Shown in pieces: positions 1 to 7,001 of a stretch of 64,000 nt of DNA. The DNA lies in the NCBI GenBank assembly GCA_020524525.2, contig CP129018.1, positions 2,484,115-2,548,114 of the forward strand. The letters are read 5' to 3'. The translations under genes were made by a program, and so were the position numbers. The notes beneath the pieces are model-generated. The model did not search any database and was not told the origin of the DNA. It saw nothing but the letters and a program-made list of their open reading frames with translations. The DNA comes from Bacillus tianshenii (GTDB lineage Bacteria; Bacillota; Bacilli; Bacillales; Bacillaceae_N). How positions within the stretch are numbered: the stretch's first letter is position 1; each line of letters starts with the position of its first letter.

Positions 1-849
1 TCGAGTGCGGATGTTCTCTTTATCGTTCGCTTGCTCAAACAGCTCTTTTGAAATAATCGCTGGGTGGTGATTTTCGAAAATCAGCCACTTCTCAGGCGGG
101 TTCTGCACCTGCTTCTTGCGCCCTGCCACCTTCACAGAGCCATATTTATTTAAAATAAACGTCCCATAGTAGAGCGGGTTTTTCAATATGCGCTGGATCG
201 TCGTAAGCTGCCATTTTCCTTTTTGCTTAGACGGGATGCCACGCTCATTCAGCTTATGCGTAATTGCCTTGTAGCCGAACTTATCGAATGTGTACCACTG
301 ATAGATCTGCCTGACGACTTCGGCTTCTGATTCGTTAATGACAAGCTTCTGTTCGATACGGTCATAGCCGTAAGGAACCTTTCCGATATGCTCGCCGCGC
401 CTCACTTTCGCCGCAAGTGCAGCCGTTATGCCGCTTGATAAGGTGCGGCTGTACTGCGCAGAGAACAAAGACCAGAGCTCGAACGCCATATCATTTTTCC
501 CAGCCTTATGTGAATCATAGCCTTCCTCAATCGAAATAATCCGCACGCCATGCCCCGTAAGCACCTCGCGAATCTCCAGTGAATCCTTCAGATCACGCGC
601 CAGCCTGGAAATCGACTTGAACACGATCATCTCAATCTCTTTCTTCTTCGCCTTTTGTAGAATCAACTGGATTGCCGGTCGCTGCACAAGCAATGTTCCG
701 GTGATCCCTTCATCCTTATAAACAGCCTCATCATCCCACGTAAATCCACTGCGCTCCAGCCAATTGCGGCATATATCAATCTGGTTTTCAACTGAAGACA
801 CCTGCTCATCTCGGTCCGTCGACACCCTCACATATACAGCATAGGTCAT
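1..849 (-). CDS. Serine site-specific recombinase, partial (C-terminus beyond the left edge)
   Basis: The reading frame stays open from the start codon to the window edge, giving 283 codons of a large serine recombinase. The resolvase catalytic domain fills residues 1-150: the nucleophile is Ser10 in V-R-V-S, and the conserved S-R-L-A-R-D motif is at 81-86. The recombinase domain begins near residue 155 with G-K-V-P-Y-G-Y-D. The zinc-ribbon and coiled-coil C-terminus expected of the family would lie off the window. I chose the ATG at 849 because GGAG lies 9 bases upstream; in-frame ATGs at 855, 858 and 864 are alternatives. Enzymes of this family integrate and excise phages, transposons and sporulation gene-intervening elements. 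Its position on the far side of the DNA that splits gerE makes it the candidate excisionase/integrase for that element. Confidence 0.9.
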   Translation of the reverse strand, partial: MTYAVYVRVSTDRDEQVSSVENQIDICRNWLERSGFTWDDEAVYKDEGITGTLLVQRPAIQLILQKAKKKEIEMIVFKSISRLARDLKDSLEIREVLTGHGVRIISIEEGYDSHKAGKNDMAFELWSLFSAQYSRTLSSGITAALAAKVRRGEHIGKVPYGYDRIEQKLVINESEAEVVRQIYQWYTFDKFGYKAITHKLNERGIPSKQKGKWQLTTIQRILKNPLYYGTFILNKYGSVKVAGRKKQVQNPPEKWLIFENHHPAIISKELFEQANDKENIRTR

Positions 850-932
850 GTTCATCATCTCCATGGATAAGAACCTTTTTTTCTATTTTATATATCTAAA
901 AACGACCTAAAGGCGCATCCAATTTCAAAAAT

Positions 933-1070
933 TCACTCAAAGTTCCGTAGTGACCGTTTCTTCCCTTTAGAAAAATAAGGAAATAACGCCTGATATAACA
1001 GCTTTTCCAGCCGCTTCTCCCCATACGTTTCCTTACCAAGCTTCAACGGACTAGCTTTCTGCTTCTTCAT
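933..1070 (-). CDS. Small basic hypothetical protein (45 aa)
   Basis: A 45-residue ORF starting M-K-K-Q-K-A-S-P-L-K and rich in Lys and Arg. A good ribosome-binding site (GAGGT, about 8 bases before the ATG) supports it. It lies between the recombinase and the coiled-coil gene, on the recombinase strand, with its stop about 70-85 bases before the recombinase start, so the two could be co-transcribed. I do not recognise the family. A small basic protein beside a serine recombinase could be a directionality factor, but nothing in the sequence proves this. Confidence 0.45.
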   Translation of the reverse strand: MKKQKASPLKLGKETYGEKRLEKLLYQALFPYFSKGKKRSLRNFE

Positions 1071-1235
1071 CCACACCACCTCACTGCCAATCTATGCAAC
1101 GTGAGGATGCGGACGACCCTGGGGATTTTCAGCACGTTAAATAAGCAGGAATATGTTAAAATTAAAGAAGATGAGTAGAAGAGGAATTTCCGACAGATAG
1201 ATTTAAGAAATTTTTCAAGAAAGGAGGAAGAGCAC

Positions 1236-1604
1236 ATGGAAGAGATGTTCAAACTCGTTTTAGAGAAGCTCGATCACCTAAACGACAGCATGGACGAGAT
1301 GAAAGAACAGATGGTCTCGATGGACAAGCGAATGACTGCAATTGAAACTCGTATGGATTCAATGGAATCTTGTATGAATTCAATGGAATCTCGTATGGAT
1401 TCACTAGAAAACCGCATCACATATATTGAAGAAAACATGGCTACAAAAGACGATATCGCCCAGCTTGACGCAAAATTGAATGCCGTTTCTAAGCAAATTG
1501 CCGAAAATACAGAAAGCAAAGCTGTCATAAGCGACCTCCACACAAAAGTTAATGGCTTAACAACAGACGTCACATTATTAAAACGTGTCGTTGCAAATCA
1601 ATAA
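1236..1604 (+). CDS. Coiled-coil hypothetical protein with heptad repeats
   Basis: A 122-residue acidic protein that is almost entirely predicted coiled coil. Residues 1-70 follow a heptad pattern. The heptads are also visible in the DNA as a 21-base near-perfect tandem repeat at 1350-1412, encoding R-M-D-S-M-E-S, C-M-N-S-M-E-S and R-M-D-S-L-E-N. The C-terminal third continues with leucine- and valine-spaced heptads. The start is fixed by AAGGAGG at 1221-1227. Similar short coiled-coil proteins of unknown function are common in Bacillus accessory DNA. There is no signal peptide or membrane segment, so it is probably cytoplasmic. It has its own terminator at 1617-1641. No function can be assigned. 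Confidence 0.75.
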   Translation: MEEMFKLVLEKLDHLNDSMDEMKEQMVSMDKRMTAIETRMDSMESCMNSMESRMDSLENRITYIEENMATKDDIAQLDAKLNAVSKQIAENTESKAVISDLHTKVNGLTTDVTLLKRVVANQ

Positions 1605-1616
1605 GAGGCATGGATT

Positions 1617-1641
1617 AGACTGCGGGGAGGCAGTCTTTTTT
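1617..1641 (+). terminator. Rho-independent terminator of the coiled-coil gene
   Basis: A perfect 7-bp stem, AGACTGC/GCAGTCT, with a 6-base loop is followed by a run of T. It lies 13 bases after the stop codon. Confidence 0.85.
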
Positions 1642-1815
1642 GTACCCCCAAATTTATGAACATTCTGTGTACTCGCTGACAACTTAACATCATAAAGATT
1701 ATAATAATAATGAGTACATCACCTAAATTAATCCAAATTCCCAATGAATTTTTTGAATATTTATGTAAAATTAGATATTGTGATTGTTATTTTGTATAAA
1801 AGTTGGTGAGGGAAA

Positions 1816-2475
1816 ATGAAGTACACCGGCAGAATCGTTACATTTCTTATGGTGCTATCGATTAATACAACATATATCTTGTATTACTTTGCTCGAGATG
1901 GTGCGGTCAGCCCAATCGAAATCATTGGTCTCCCAATGATGTTAGCGCTCGCATGGTGGTTCGGGAACCAGTATGACAAGGCAAAGTATTATTCCGAGAA
2001 GGATACTCTAACAGGAATTTACAATCGACGTTTCTTGGAGGCTTGTTTTCCGAAGATTAAAGCTATGACAAAGCGAAATGGCCAAAAATTTGCCGTTCTC
2101 GTCATCGATATTAATGATTTCAAAATGATTAATGATCGTCTCGGCCATAAAGAAGGGGACCGTGTACTGAAAACTGTTGCTCAAGAATTAGTGAAAAGTG
2201 TACGAGATGCCGATATTGTAGCACGGTGGGGCGGAGATGAATTTGTCATCCTTTCCCCTGATCTGAAAATGAGAGAAAACATTGAGCTCATTGTCCAGCG
2301 AATCCATTACAACCTCTCTGCAGCAGACCTCGATGTAACCGTTTCCATTGGAACAGCCCTTTACCCGGATGATGGCGAAAGCTTTGAAGATTTATTAAAG
2401 GTCGCTGATCATCATATGTACGCGATGAAATTCCAAAGCAAACAACCCGAATACATCCCCTCTCCTTCTAACTAA
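1816..2475 (+). CDS. Membrane-anchored diguanylate cyclase (GGDEF protein)
   Basis: This 219-residue protein would make cyclic di-GMP from two GTP. Two hydrophobic segments at about residues 6-24 and 35-50 anchor it in the membrane, with no recognisable sensor domain between them. The GGDEF domain runs from about 60 to 210: the active-site G-G-D-E-F is intact at 139-143 and the inhibitory I-site R-D-A-D is at 130-133, five residues upstream as is canonical. It is therefore predicted to be active and product-inhibited. No EAL domain is present. It is transcribed alone and ends on a strong hairpin shared with the convergent phospholipase gene. It lies in the accessory stretch between the recombinase and gerE. 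Confidence 0.92.
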   Translation: MKYTGRIVTFLMVLSINTTYILYYFARDGAVSPIEIIGLPMMLALAWWFGNQYDKAKYYSEKDTLTGIYNRRFLEACFPKIKAMTKRNGQKFAVLVIDINDFKMINDRLGHKEGDRVLKTVAQELVKSVRDADIVARWGGDEFVILSPDLKMRENIELIVQRIHYNLSAADLDVTVSIGTALYPDDGESFEDLLKVADHHMYAMKFQSKQPEYIPSPSN

Positions 2476-2506
2476 GAAATGCGGCGAACACTAACGCCGC
2501 ATTTCT
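2476..2506. terminator. Bidirectional terminator between convergent genes
   Basis: A perfect 11-bp stem (GAAATGCGGCG with its complement at 2495-2505) and an 8-base loop. It starts one base after the cyclase stop and ends just before the stop of the opposing phospholipase gene. Confidence 0.85.
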
Positions 2507-2507
2507 C

Positions 2508-3950
2508 TTAAAATGTTGACCATCCTGTATACTCTTGAACTCGATAAATCACTTTTTTCCAAATTGAATTATCTTCATACGCTGCATAATCAGCTGTGTA
2601 GCTTCCACCTTCATTCGTCCAAATGCGCTCAAAATAACTGGAAACGTCTTTCTCCAAGCGATGACCTGTTGGCACAACAAGCTTCACATCTGTCTCCAAG
2701 TTAAAATCACCAATGTTTCGCTTCGTATAATTAGCTGATCCACCGATAATTTCCGTTTCTTCTTCCCCTTTAAAAAGCATCATTTTCGTATGGAACTGCT
2801 CACCATGTGTGTTGTACCAGCGCACAGCAATATTGCCGGCCCCTTTTGCGATTAATTCACTTGCGACAGGCCTTGTCGGAATACCATTTTTCGTTCGCCC
2901 GAATGCATCCTTATTGGGGTCAAGCACAAGCTTTATGAGCACGTCTCGTTCAGCTGCTTCAACGAGTTTTTTGATCACTTTTCGGTCAGATAAGTAGAAG
3001 GCCCCCACAAACACTTCGTCGCCCGCTTTCATCCGGTCCAACGAAGCGAGTATTTCATCACGGATCGCTCCCTCAGTGATTAATTTCGCTTTGATGGCAC
3101 CTGTTTCCGGTTGTTTGGCAAATGATTTTGTTTCTAGTGAACCGTCTGAGAAATCTGACACCGCTTTTTCAGATTGATAGATGTCAGCTAAAAGATTGCC
3201 TTCCACAACAAACGCAATATTGGAATGACGGCCACTCGCATCATGCGGATTTGCCGACGTAACGAGCGCTTGCTTCTCTGTAAGCACAACTTTACGGTGA
3301 TTAGCTTTAAAGTTTACGAGTTTCAAATAGGAAACCAACGAGACATCTGGCGAATCAGGACTAAATGGATTTGGCAAATAGCCGTTCCCCCACGGGTCCA
3401 TCCATTGCAAATAGGCACGCCAAAACCCCGAATACAGGGGATTCGAATCACGCAGTGCACTTAAATTTGTATAAATCACATTAATCCCGTTATCTTCAAG
3501 CTTCTGAACAAACTGTGATTCATAAGAGGAATAAAATGTATTAATTGGGTCCGTTATAAACGTGATCTCCATCTCTGGTGATGCTTTCTTCTTCGCAATC
3601 AGTTTTTTCGTCAGCTGTTCTGAGATTTCAGGATAGCGCCCCTCCCCCTCCGTCTTACGCTCATATTCATCATTAAACAGAAACATATCAACGACAATAT
3701 ACTGCTCCGCTTCATCAATTAATCGGAACACACGCTCAAAGATCTCCTGCTCCTGCACCAAATCCCCGTTCTTTTCATAAGTGAGGTCATATAAAAATTC
3801 CACATCAGAAACGCGATGATAAGGCCCGTTCACAGAAATATCATTTGGAAGTGGTTTTATTAACCCGTAGACTGAGGTAAACAAAGAGAAAACCAATACG
3901 ATGAAAAGAAATGTTTTACGTTTATCAATTTTATTATTTATAAGGTTCAC
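2508..3950 (-). CDS. Membrane-anchored phospholipase D-like protein
   Basis: A 480-residue protein of the phospholipase D/cardiolipin synthase superfamily. One N-terminal hydrophobic segment (about 12-30) suggests an uncleaved anchor with the rest outside the cell. Two HKD-type half-sites are visible: H218-x-K220 followed by S-A-N, and H387-x-K389 followed by G-S-A-N-Y. In both, the aspartate expected five residues after the Lys is not obvious, so the motif is degenerate and the substrate is uncertain. The start is GTG at 3950, preceded by AAAGGAG with 9-base spacing. It begins only 40 bases from the broken end of gerE, inside the candidate intervening element. Confidence 0.82.
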   Translation of the reverse strand: MNLINNKIDKRKTFLFIVLVFSLFTSVYGLIKPLPNDISVNGPYHRVSDVEFLYDLTYEKNGDLVQEQEIFERVFRLIDEAEQYIVVDMFLFNDEYERKTEGEGRYPEISEQLTKKLIAKKKASPEMEITFITDPINTFYSSYESQFVQKLEDNGINVIYTNLSALRDSNPLYSGFWRAYLQWMDPWGNGYLPNPFSPDSPDVSLVSYLKLVNFKANHRKVVLTEKQALVTSANPHDASGRHSNIAFVVEGNLLADIYQSEKAVSDFSDGSLETKSFAKQPETGAIKAKLITEGAIRDEILASLDRMKAGDEVFVGAFYLSDRKVIKKLVEAAERDVLIKLVLDPNKDAFGRTKNGIPTRPVASELIAKGAGNIAVRWYNTHGEQFHTKMMLFKGEEETEIIGGSANYTKRNIGDFNLETDVKLVVPTGHRLEKDVSSYFERIWTNEGGSYTADYAAYEDNSIWKKVIYRVQEYTGWSTF

Positions 3951-3990
3951 ATCATTCGACTCCTTTGTTACAATTCCACCCTAGCCTAAT

Positions 3991-4170
3991 TTAAAAACGA
4001 TATTTGCAAAGACTACACATCACATTTGAAATATGATTCCGCACAGTTTTTTCACTAATAAATAACTCCGCGGCAATTTCTTTTGTTGTTTTGTCTTGAA
4101 CGAGCAACTCAAAAACTTCTCTTTCTCTTTTGGTGAGTAACGGCTTTGGCTGGTAGTTATTGTCCTTCAA
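3991..4170 (-). pseudogene. gerE: Interrupted spore regulator gene, 5' part of gerE
   Basis: GerE is the LuxR-type DNA-binding regulator that acts last in the mother-cell cascade and controls spore coat genes. The frame starts at TTG 4170, with GGAGGG 9 bases upstream, and encodes 59 residues against 74 in B. subtilis. Residues 1-51 match GerE closely (K-P-L-L-T-K-R-E-R-E-V-F-E-L-L at 9-23, then the HTH and R-N-H-I-S-N near 45-49). After M51 the remaining 8 residues are unrelated, and the final helix needed for dimerisation is lost. The gene keeps the orientation and approximate place, downstream of sdhB-ysmA, of native gerE. The break coincides with an attachment-like palindrome, so interruption by an excisable element is more likely than simple decay. 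Only the left flank can settle this. Confidence 0.85.
4000..4034. other. Candidate recombinase attachment site (att) inside gerE
   Basis: The half-sites ATATTTGCAAA (4000-4010) and TTTGAAATAT (4025-4034) are imperfect inverted repeats around a 14-base core. The core centre lies between 4017 and 4018, exactly the M51/C52 codon boundary where similarity to GerE stops. Imperfect inverted repeats around a short crossover core are typical of serine-recombinase att sites. The partner site is not in the window. Confidence 0.6.
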
Positions 4171-4329
4171 TCAATTGCTCCCTCCTTACTGGATCCTAAA
4201 GTTAGATTCAGAAGGGAATATATTCGTACTACATCTTATTATCATTTAGTAAAAATGGTTCCAAAAAAAGCACATTAGTTGAACTCTCGTACATTCGTTC
4301 TTATAATAGGAGATAGAGGTGGTTTTCAC

Positions 4330-5004
4330 TTGAAATTACAAGATTATATCTACACTTCCCTAGAAAGGGAGATTATGACACTGTATCAGTTTTTCGGAAT
4401 TGTAAGTCCGTCGCAAATTGATATGTCCCAAATCGCCCAAAAATTAAATATCTGGCTTTCCTTTATAGATTTTGAGAAAAAGTCATTACAAGCAGTACAT
4501 TCAGATTTGTATATCTTTCTCAATAAGAATGACACAAGTGACAAACAATGGTTTGGCTTTGCCAAGGAATTAAGCCATTTCATTCATCATCACAAAAAGC
4601 AGCTGTCCCTTCCTTCTTCCGCAGTTACACTCTCTCATACGAAATCAAAGCAATTGGCTATGCACTTCTGTATCCCGACTTTCATGCTGACAAAATTAAA
4701 TCTTCCAAATCATAAAAACAAAGCCATTCACCATATCGCTGACACATTCAATGTCCCAATTTCATTGGCAAAAGAACGCTATGAAGAGTTTGAAAAAGAA
4801 ATCGCAGGCTCCCAATTCTTTAAAGCTCTGAATCAGAAAGTTCAAGCGGATCCAGAGAAAGAACGCCTAAAAGCTGTATGTAAAAAATATAACCTCCCAT
4901 TAAAGATTAATCATTATGAACAGTTAACAACTGAACAAAAAGAGAGATTTGTCAAAAACTTAAAAAGTTGGTTTGGACTTAAGAATAAAAGTGAAGGTGA
5001 CTAG
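4330..5004 (+). CDS. ImmA/IrrE-like protein with altered zinc motif
   Basis: A 224-residue protein resembling the ImmA/IrrE family, metallopeptidases that often cleave phage or element repressors. The family H-E-x-x-H motif appears as K79-E-L-S-H83, so the first zinc ligand is replaced by Lys. The downstream A-x-x-F-x-x-P signature (L-A-M-H-F-C-I-P) is kept. It may therefore be catalytically dead or act only as a binding protein. I place the start at TTG 4330 because AGAGGTGG lies 7 bases upstream; an in-frame TTG at 4279 lacks such a site. It stands just outside the gerE break, divergent from gerE, and is not obviously paired with a repressor gene. Confidence 0.7.
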   Translation: MKLQDYIYTSLEREIMTLYQFFGIVSPSQIDMSQIAQKLNIWLSFIDFEKKSLQAVHSDLYIFLNKNDTSDKQWFGFAKELSHFIHHHKKQLSLPSSAVTLSHTKSKQLAMHFCIPTFMLTKLNLPNHKNKAIHHIADTFNVPISLAKERYEEFEKEIAGSQFFKALNQKVQADPEKERLKAVCKKYNLPLKINHYEQLTTEQKERFVKNLKSWFGLKNKSEGD

Positions 5005-5022
5005 CTGCCTTCGCTTTTTATT
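4990..5022 (+). terminator. Terminator overlapping the ImmA-like stop codon
   Basis: An 8-bp stem, AGTGAAGG/CCTTCGCT (one G-T pair), with a 10-base loop carrying the stop codon, followed by a T-rich tail. Confidence 0.7.
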
Positions 5023-5230
5023 TTGTCCAAAATCTTACCTGCTCTACCGAAAGATATTAGTAAAAGCGGTAAGCTGCACCTCTATCAAATAATCCCATAA
5101 AACACTTAAGGTTTTTTGACTAAAACCTCCTAAGGTAACTCTTTTTATTGTATAATAGCAATAATTCAAACCTTTTAAAATTTTTATAGAGATTAGTGTG
5201 GCGAACGGGGAAACAGGGAGGAAAAACTTC

Positions 5231-6418
5231 ATGTATAACATTAAGTTAGTCGATTTAGAAGCAACACATAAGGAGTATATCACAAGTTGGGTGAAAGAAA
5301 GCTTATCAGAACAAGCGACCATCATCACGCATGATGAACAGCACGCCCAAGTTGATATGGTGATTGTTCAAGTGCTCTCCACTTTCGACTGGGTTAAAGT
5401 AAACCGGTTAAGAAAGAAGCACCTTCAATCCAAGATCATTGTCGTGATGAATCAAGACATGGTTCACACTGCACCAATTGCTGTCGAATTAAATGTCCAT
5501 TCTCTCCAAATTACGCCATTAAGAAGAAATTCGCTTATTCGGGCTATCCAGTCTGCTTCAGAAGAATTGAAAGACTTGCCGATTGTGAGAGAAACATTTT
5601 TACGCAGACTACTATATGGGGAAATCAAAACATTCGATGAGCTCGAACAATATAAGCGCTTTGCAAAAATGACCAACATTCCAAACGTCGTCTGTATACT
5701 ACAAGGAAATGACCGTGCACAGGAGTTTATTGAAAATGAAGAAGGCCAAAGAATTCTTCGTTCCCACGTACGCTCTGTCATCAAGAACCATTTATCACAC
5801 TGGGTAAAAGATGTGTCCTATGTATCATTCAGAAAATATTTAGCCGTCTTATTTCATATTCCGTTTATCTACAAATCAATCCGAGAATGGGACCAGCTTA
5901 ACCATCATCTGTTCAAATTAATAAACGAGATTCATAAAGAATACGGCATTACACTGCACGTGGGGGTTGGCTCTGTCTACAATGACCCATTGAACTTGTA
6001 TCAGCCGTACCAAGAAGCGAAGAAAGCACTTACCTACTCATTAAATGAAAACAAGCTGCTGTGCTTCTATGAAGAATTAACAAAAGATGAGAACTTACAG
6101 AAGTGCATCGAATATATTTCAAGCAATTATCATGAAGATTTATCTATCAAGAAAGTGGCGAACAAAGTTCATTTAAGCCATACGTATTTCTCAAGATTAT
6201 TTAAGAAAGAATTAGGCATTTCATTCGTTGAATATGTCACAAATGTTCGAATCAAACGAGCAAAGTGGCTGTTAAGTCATACCAACGACACGATTGAAGC
6301 CATCGCAGCCCAAGTCGGGTTCAATACACCAAACTACTTTAGCTCCATTTTCAAAAAGCACGTTGGTGTGTCTCCAAGTGAATACCGAGAATCCCATATC
6401 ATTACAGTTAATGATTAA
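5231..6418 (+). CDS. AraC/XylS-family transcriptional regulator
   Basis: A 395-residue regulator. The C-terminal ~100 residues form a typical two-helix-turn-helix AraC domain, including L-S-I-K-K-V-A-N-K-V-H-L-S and the signature G-F-N-T-P-N-Y-F-S-S-I-F-K-K near the end. The N-terminal ~100 residues look like a degenerate receiver domain. The middle (about 110-280) resembles the GGDEF-like sensory domain of CdaR-type regulators. The ATG at 5231 follows GGGAGG; an in-frame GTG at 5198 has no ribosome-binding site. It lies directly upstream of the symporter operon in the same direction, separated by a strong terminator, so it probably activates that operon from its own transcript. The effector is unknown. 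Confidence 0.85.
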   Translation: MYNIKLVDLEATHKEYITSWVKESLSEQATIITHDEQHAQVDMVIVQVLSTFDWVKVNRLRKKHLQSKIIVVMNQDMVHTAPIAVELNVHSLQITPLRRNSLIRAIQSASEELKDLPIVRETFLRRLLYGEIKTFDELEQYKRFAKMTNIPNVVCILQGNDRAQEFIENEEGQRILRSHVRSVIKNHLSHWVKDVSYVSFRKYLAVLFHIPFIYKSIREWDQLNHHLFKLINEIHKEYGITLHVGVGSVYNDPLNLYQPYQEAKKALTYSLNENKLLCFYEELTKDENLQKCIEYISSNYHEDLSIKKVANKVHLSHTYFSRLFKKELGISFVEYVTNVRIKRAKWLLSHTNDTIEAIAAQVGFNTPNYFSSIFKKHVGVSPSEYRESHIITVND

Positions 6419-6432
6419 TTTTAAAATGGGAC

Positions 6433-6468
6433 AAAGGTGAGCGTTCGTTCAGAGCTCACCTTTTTTCT
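6433..6468 (+). terminator. Terminator of the AraC-type regulator gene
   Basis: A perfect 10-bp stem AAAGGTGAGC/GCTCACCTTT with an 11-base loop and a T tract. Confidence 0.88.
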
Positions 6469-6502
6469 TTCGACAAAAAAGGACAAAAGCCACCTATTAA
6501 TC

Positions 6503-6596
6503 ATGCGAAATCGCATTAATTTTTAGAAAAATAAAAATATTTTATATTTTTACAGCAAAATATTGTAAGGTATTTATGGGATTTTTACAGTATAAT
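6503..6596 (+). promoter_or_regulatory. Candidate operator and promoter of the symporter operon
   Basis: The 301-base gap before the operon holds a perfect palindrome ATGCGA-AA-TCGCAT at 6503-6516 and a TATAAT -10 box at 6591-6596. No good -35 element stands 16-18 bases before the TATAAT, which fits a promoter that needs an activator. The palindrome lies about 75-90 bases upstream, a distance compatible with an AraC-type activator. The rest is AT-rich with no gene. Confidence 0.45.
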
Positions 6597-6719
6597 CTTA
6601 AGTGTTATATATCAGTTTTTATTCAATCTGATAAGAAAAAATGATTGAGAGGAGGTTGTACCTACAAACTGAACGACCACTCAGTTTATTTCCAACTAAG
6701 CAAAAGGGGGACAATTATT

Positions 6720-7001
6720 GTGAACGCTTACAAGAAAGAAGTATGGTTTACTGCCATTATGTCAATTCTGTTTTTGATTTCTGGTCACATGGGTTTTATC
6801 TTTTCAATTTTCCCAGTTGAAGGCACATTTATGGGCTTTCCAATTGACTATATTATCCCGATTCTTATGGGTTGGTTCGGTGTACTTGCCCTAACAATTA
6901 TCACAGGAAAAATTGCAAATAAAATTGATGTCGCAATTGAAGAAGAAAATAAACTTAACTCGAAGAATCGTTCTTCTGAAGGTTCGAAGGAGGTTATTTA
7001 A
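6720..7001 (+). CDS. Small membrane subunit of a sodium:solute symporter
   Basis: A 93-residue protein with two strong hydrophobic segments (about 9-28 and 43-64) and a charged C-terminal tail. Short two-span proteins of this kind (DUF485/DUF4212-like) precede sodium:solute symporter genes and are thought to be small subunits. GTG at 6720 follows AAGGGGG with 9-base spacing; starts further upstream lack a site. Its stop overlaps the symporter ATG (TAATG), showing translational coupling. I could not assign it to one DUF from sequence alone. Confidence 0.78.
   Translation: MNAYKKEVWFTAIMSILFLISGHMGFIFSIFPVEGTFMGFPIDYIIPILMGWFGVLALTIITGKIANKIDVAIEEENKLNSKNRSSEGSKEVI

Noticed and set aside
1340-1420. 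Short CRISPR-like repeats
   Set aside because: The 21-base repeats are contiguous, have no spacers and encode heptads of a coiled-coil protein.
3991-4170. Reading the 59-residue frame as a complete small LuxR-type protein
   Set aside because: The first 51 residues are nearly those of GerE, and the C-terminal helix needed for the fold is missing exactly at a palindrome. A broken gerE explains more.
4171-4275. Sigma-K promoter for gerE
   Set aside because: Some A/T-rich segments resemble a CATA-type -10 element, but none has a -35 AC at a fitting distance that I could defend.
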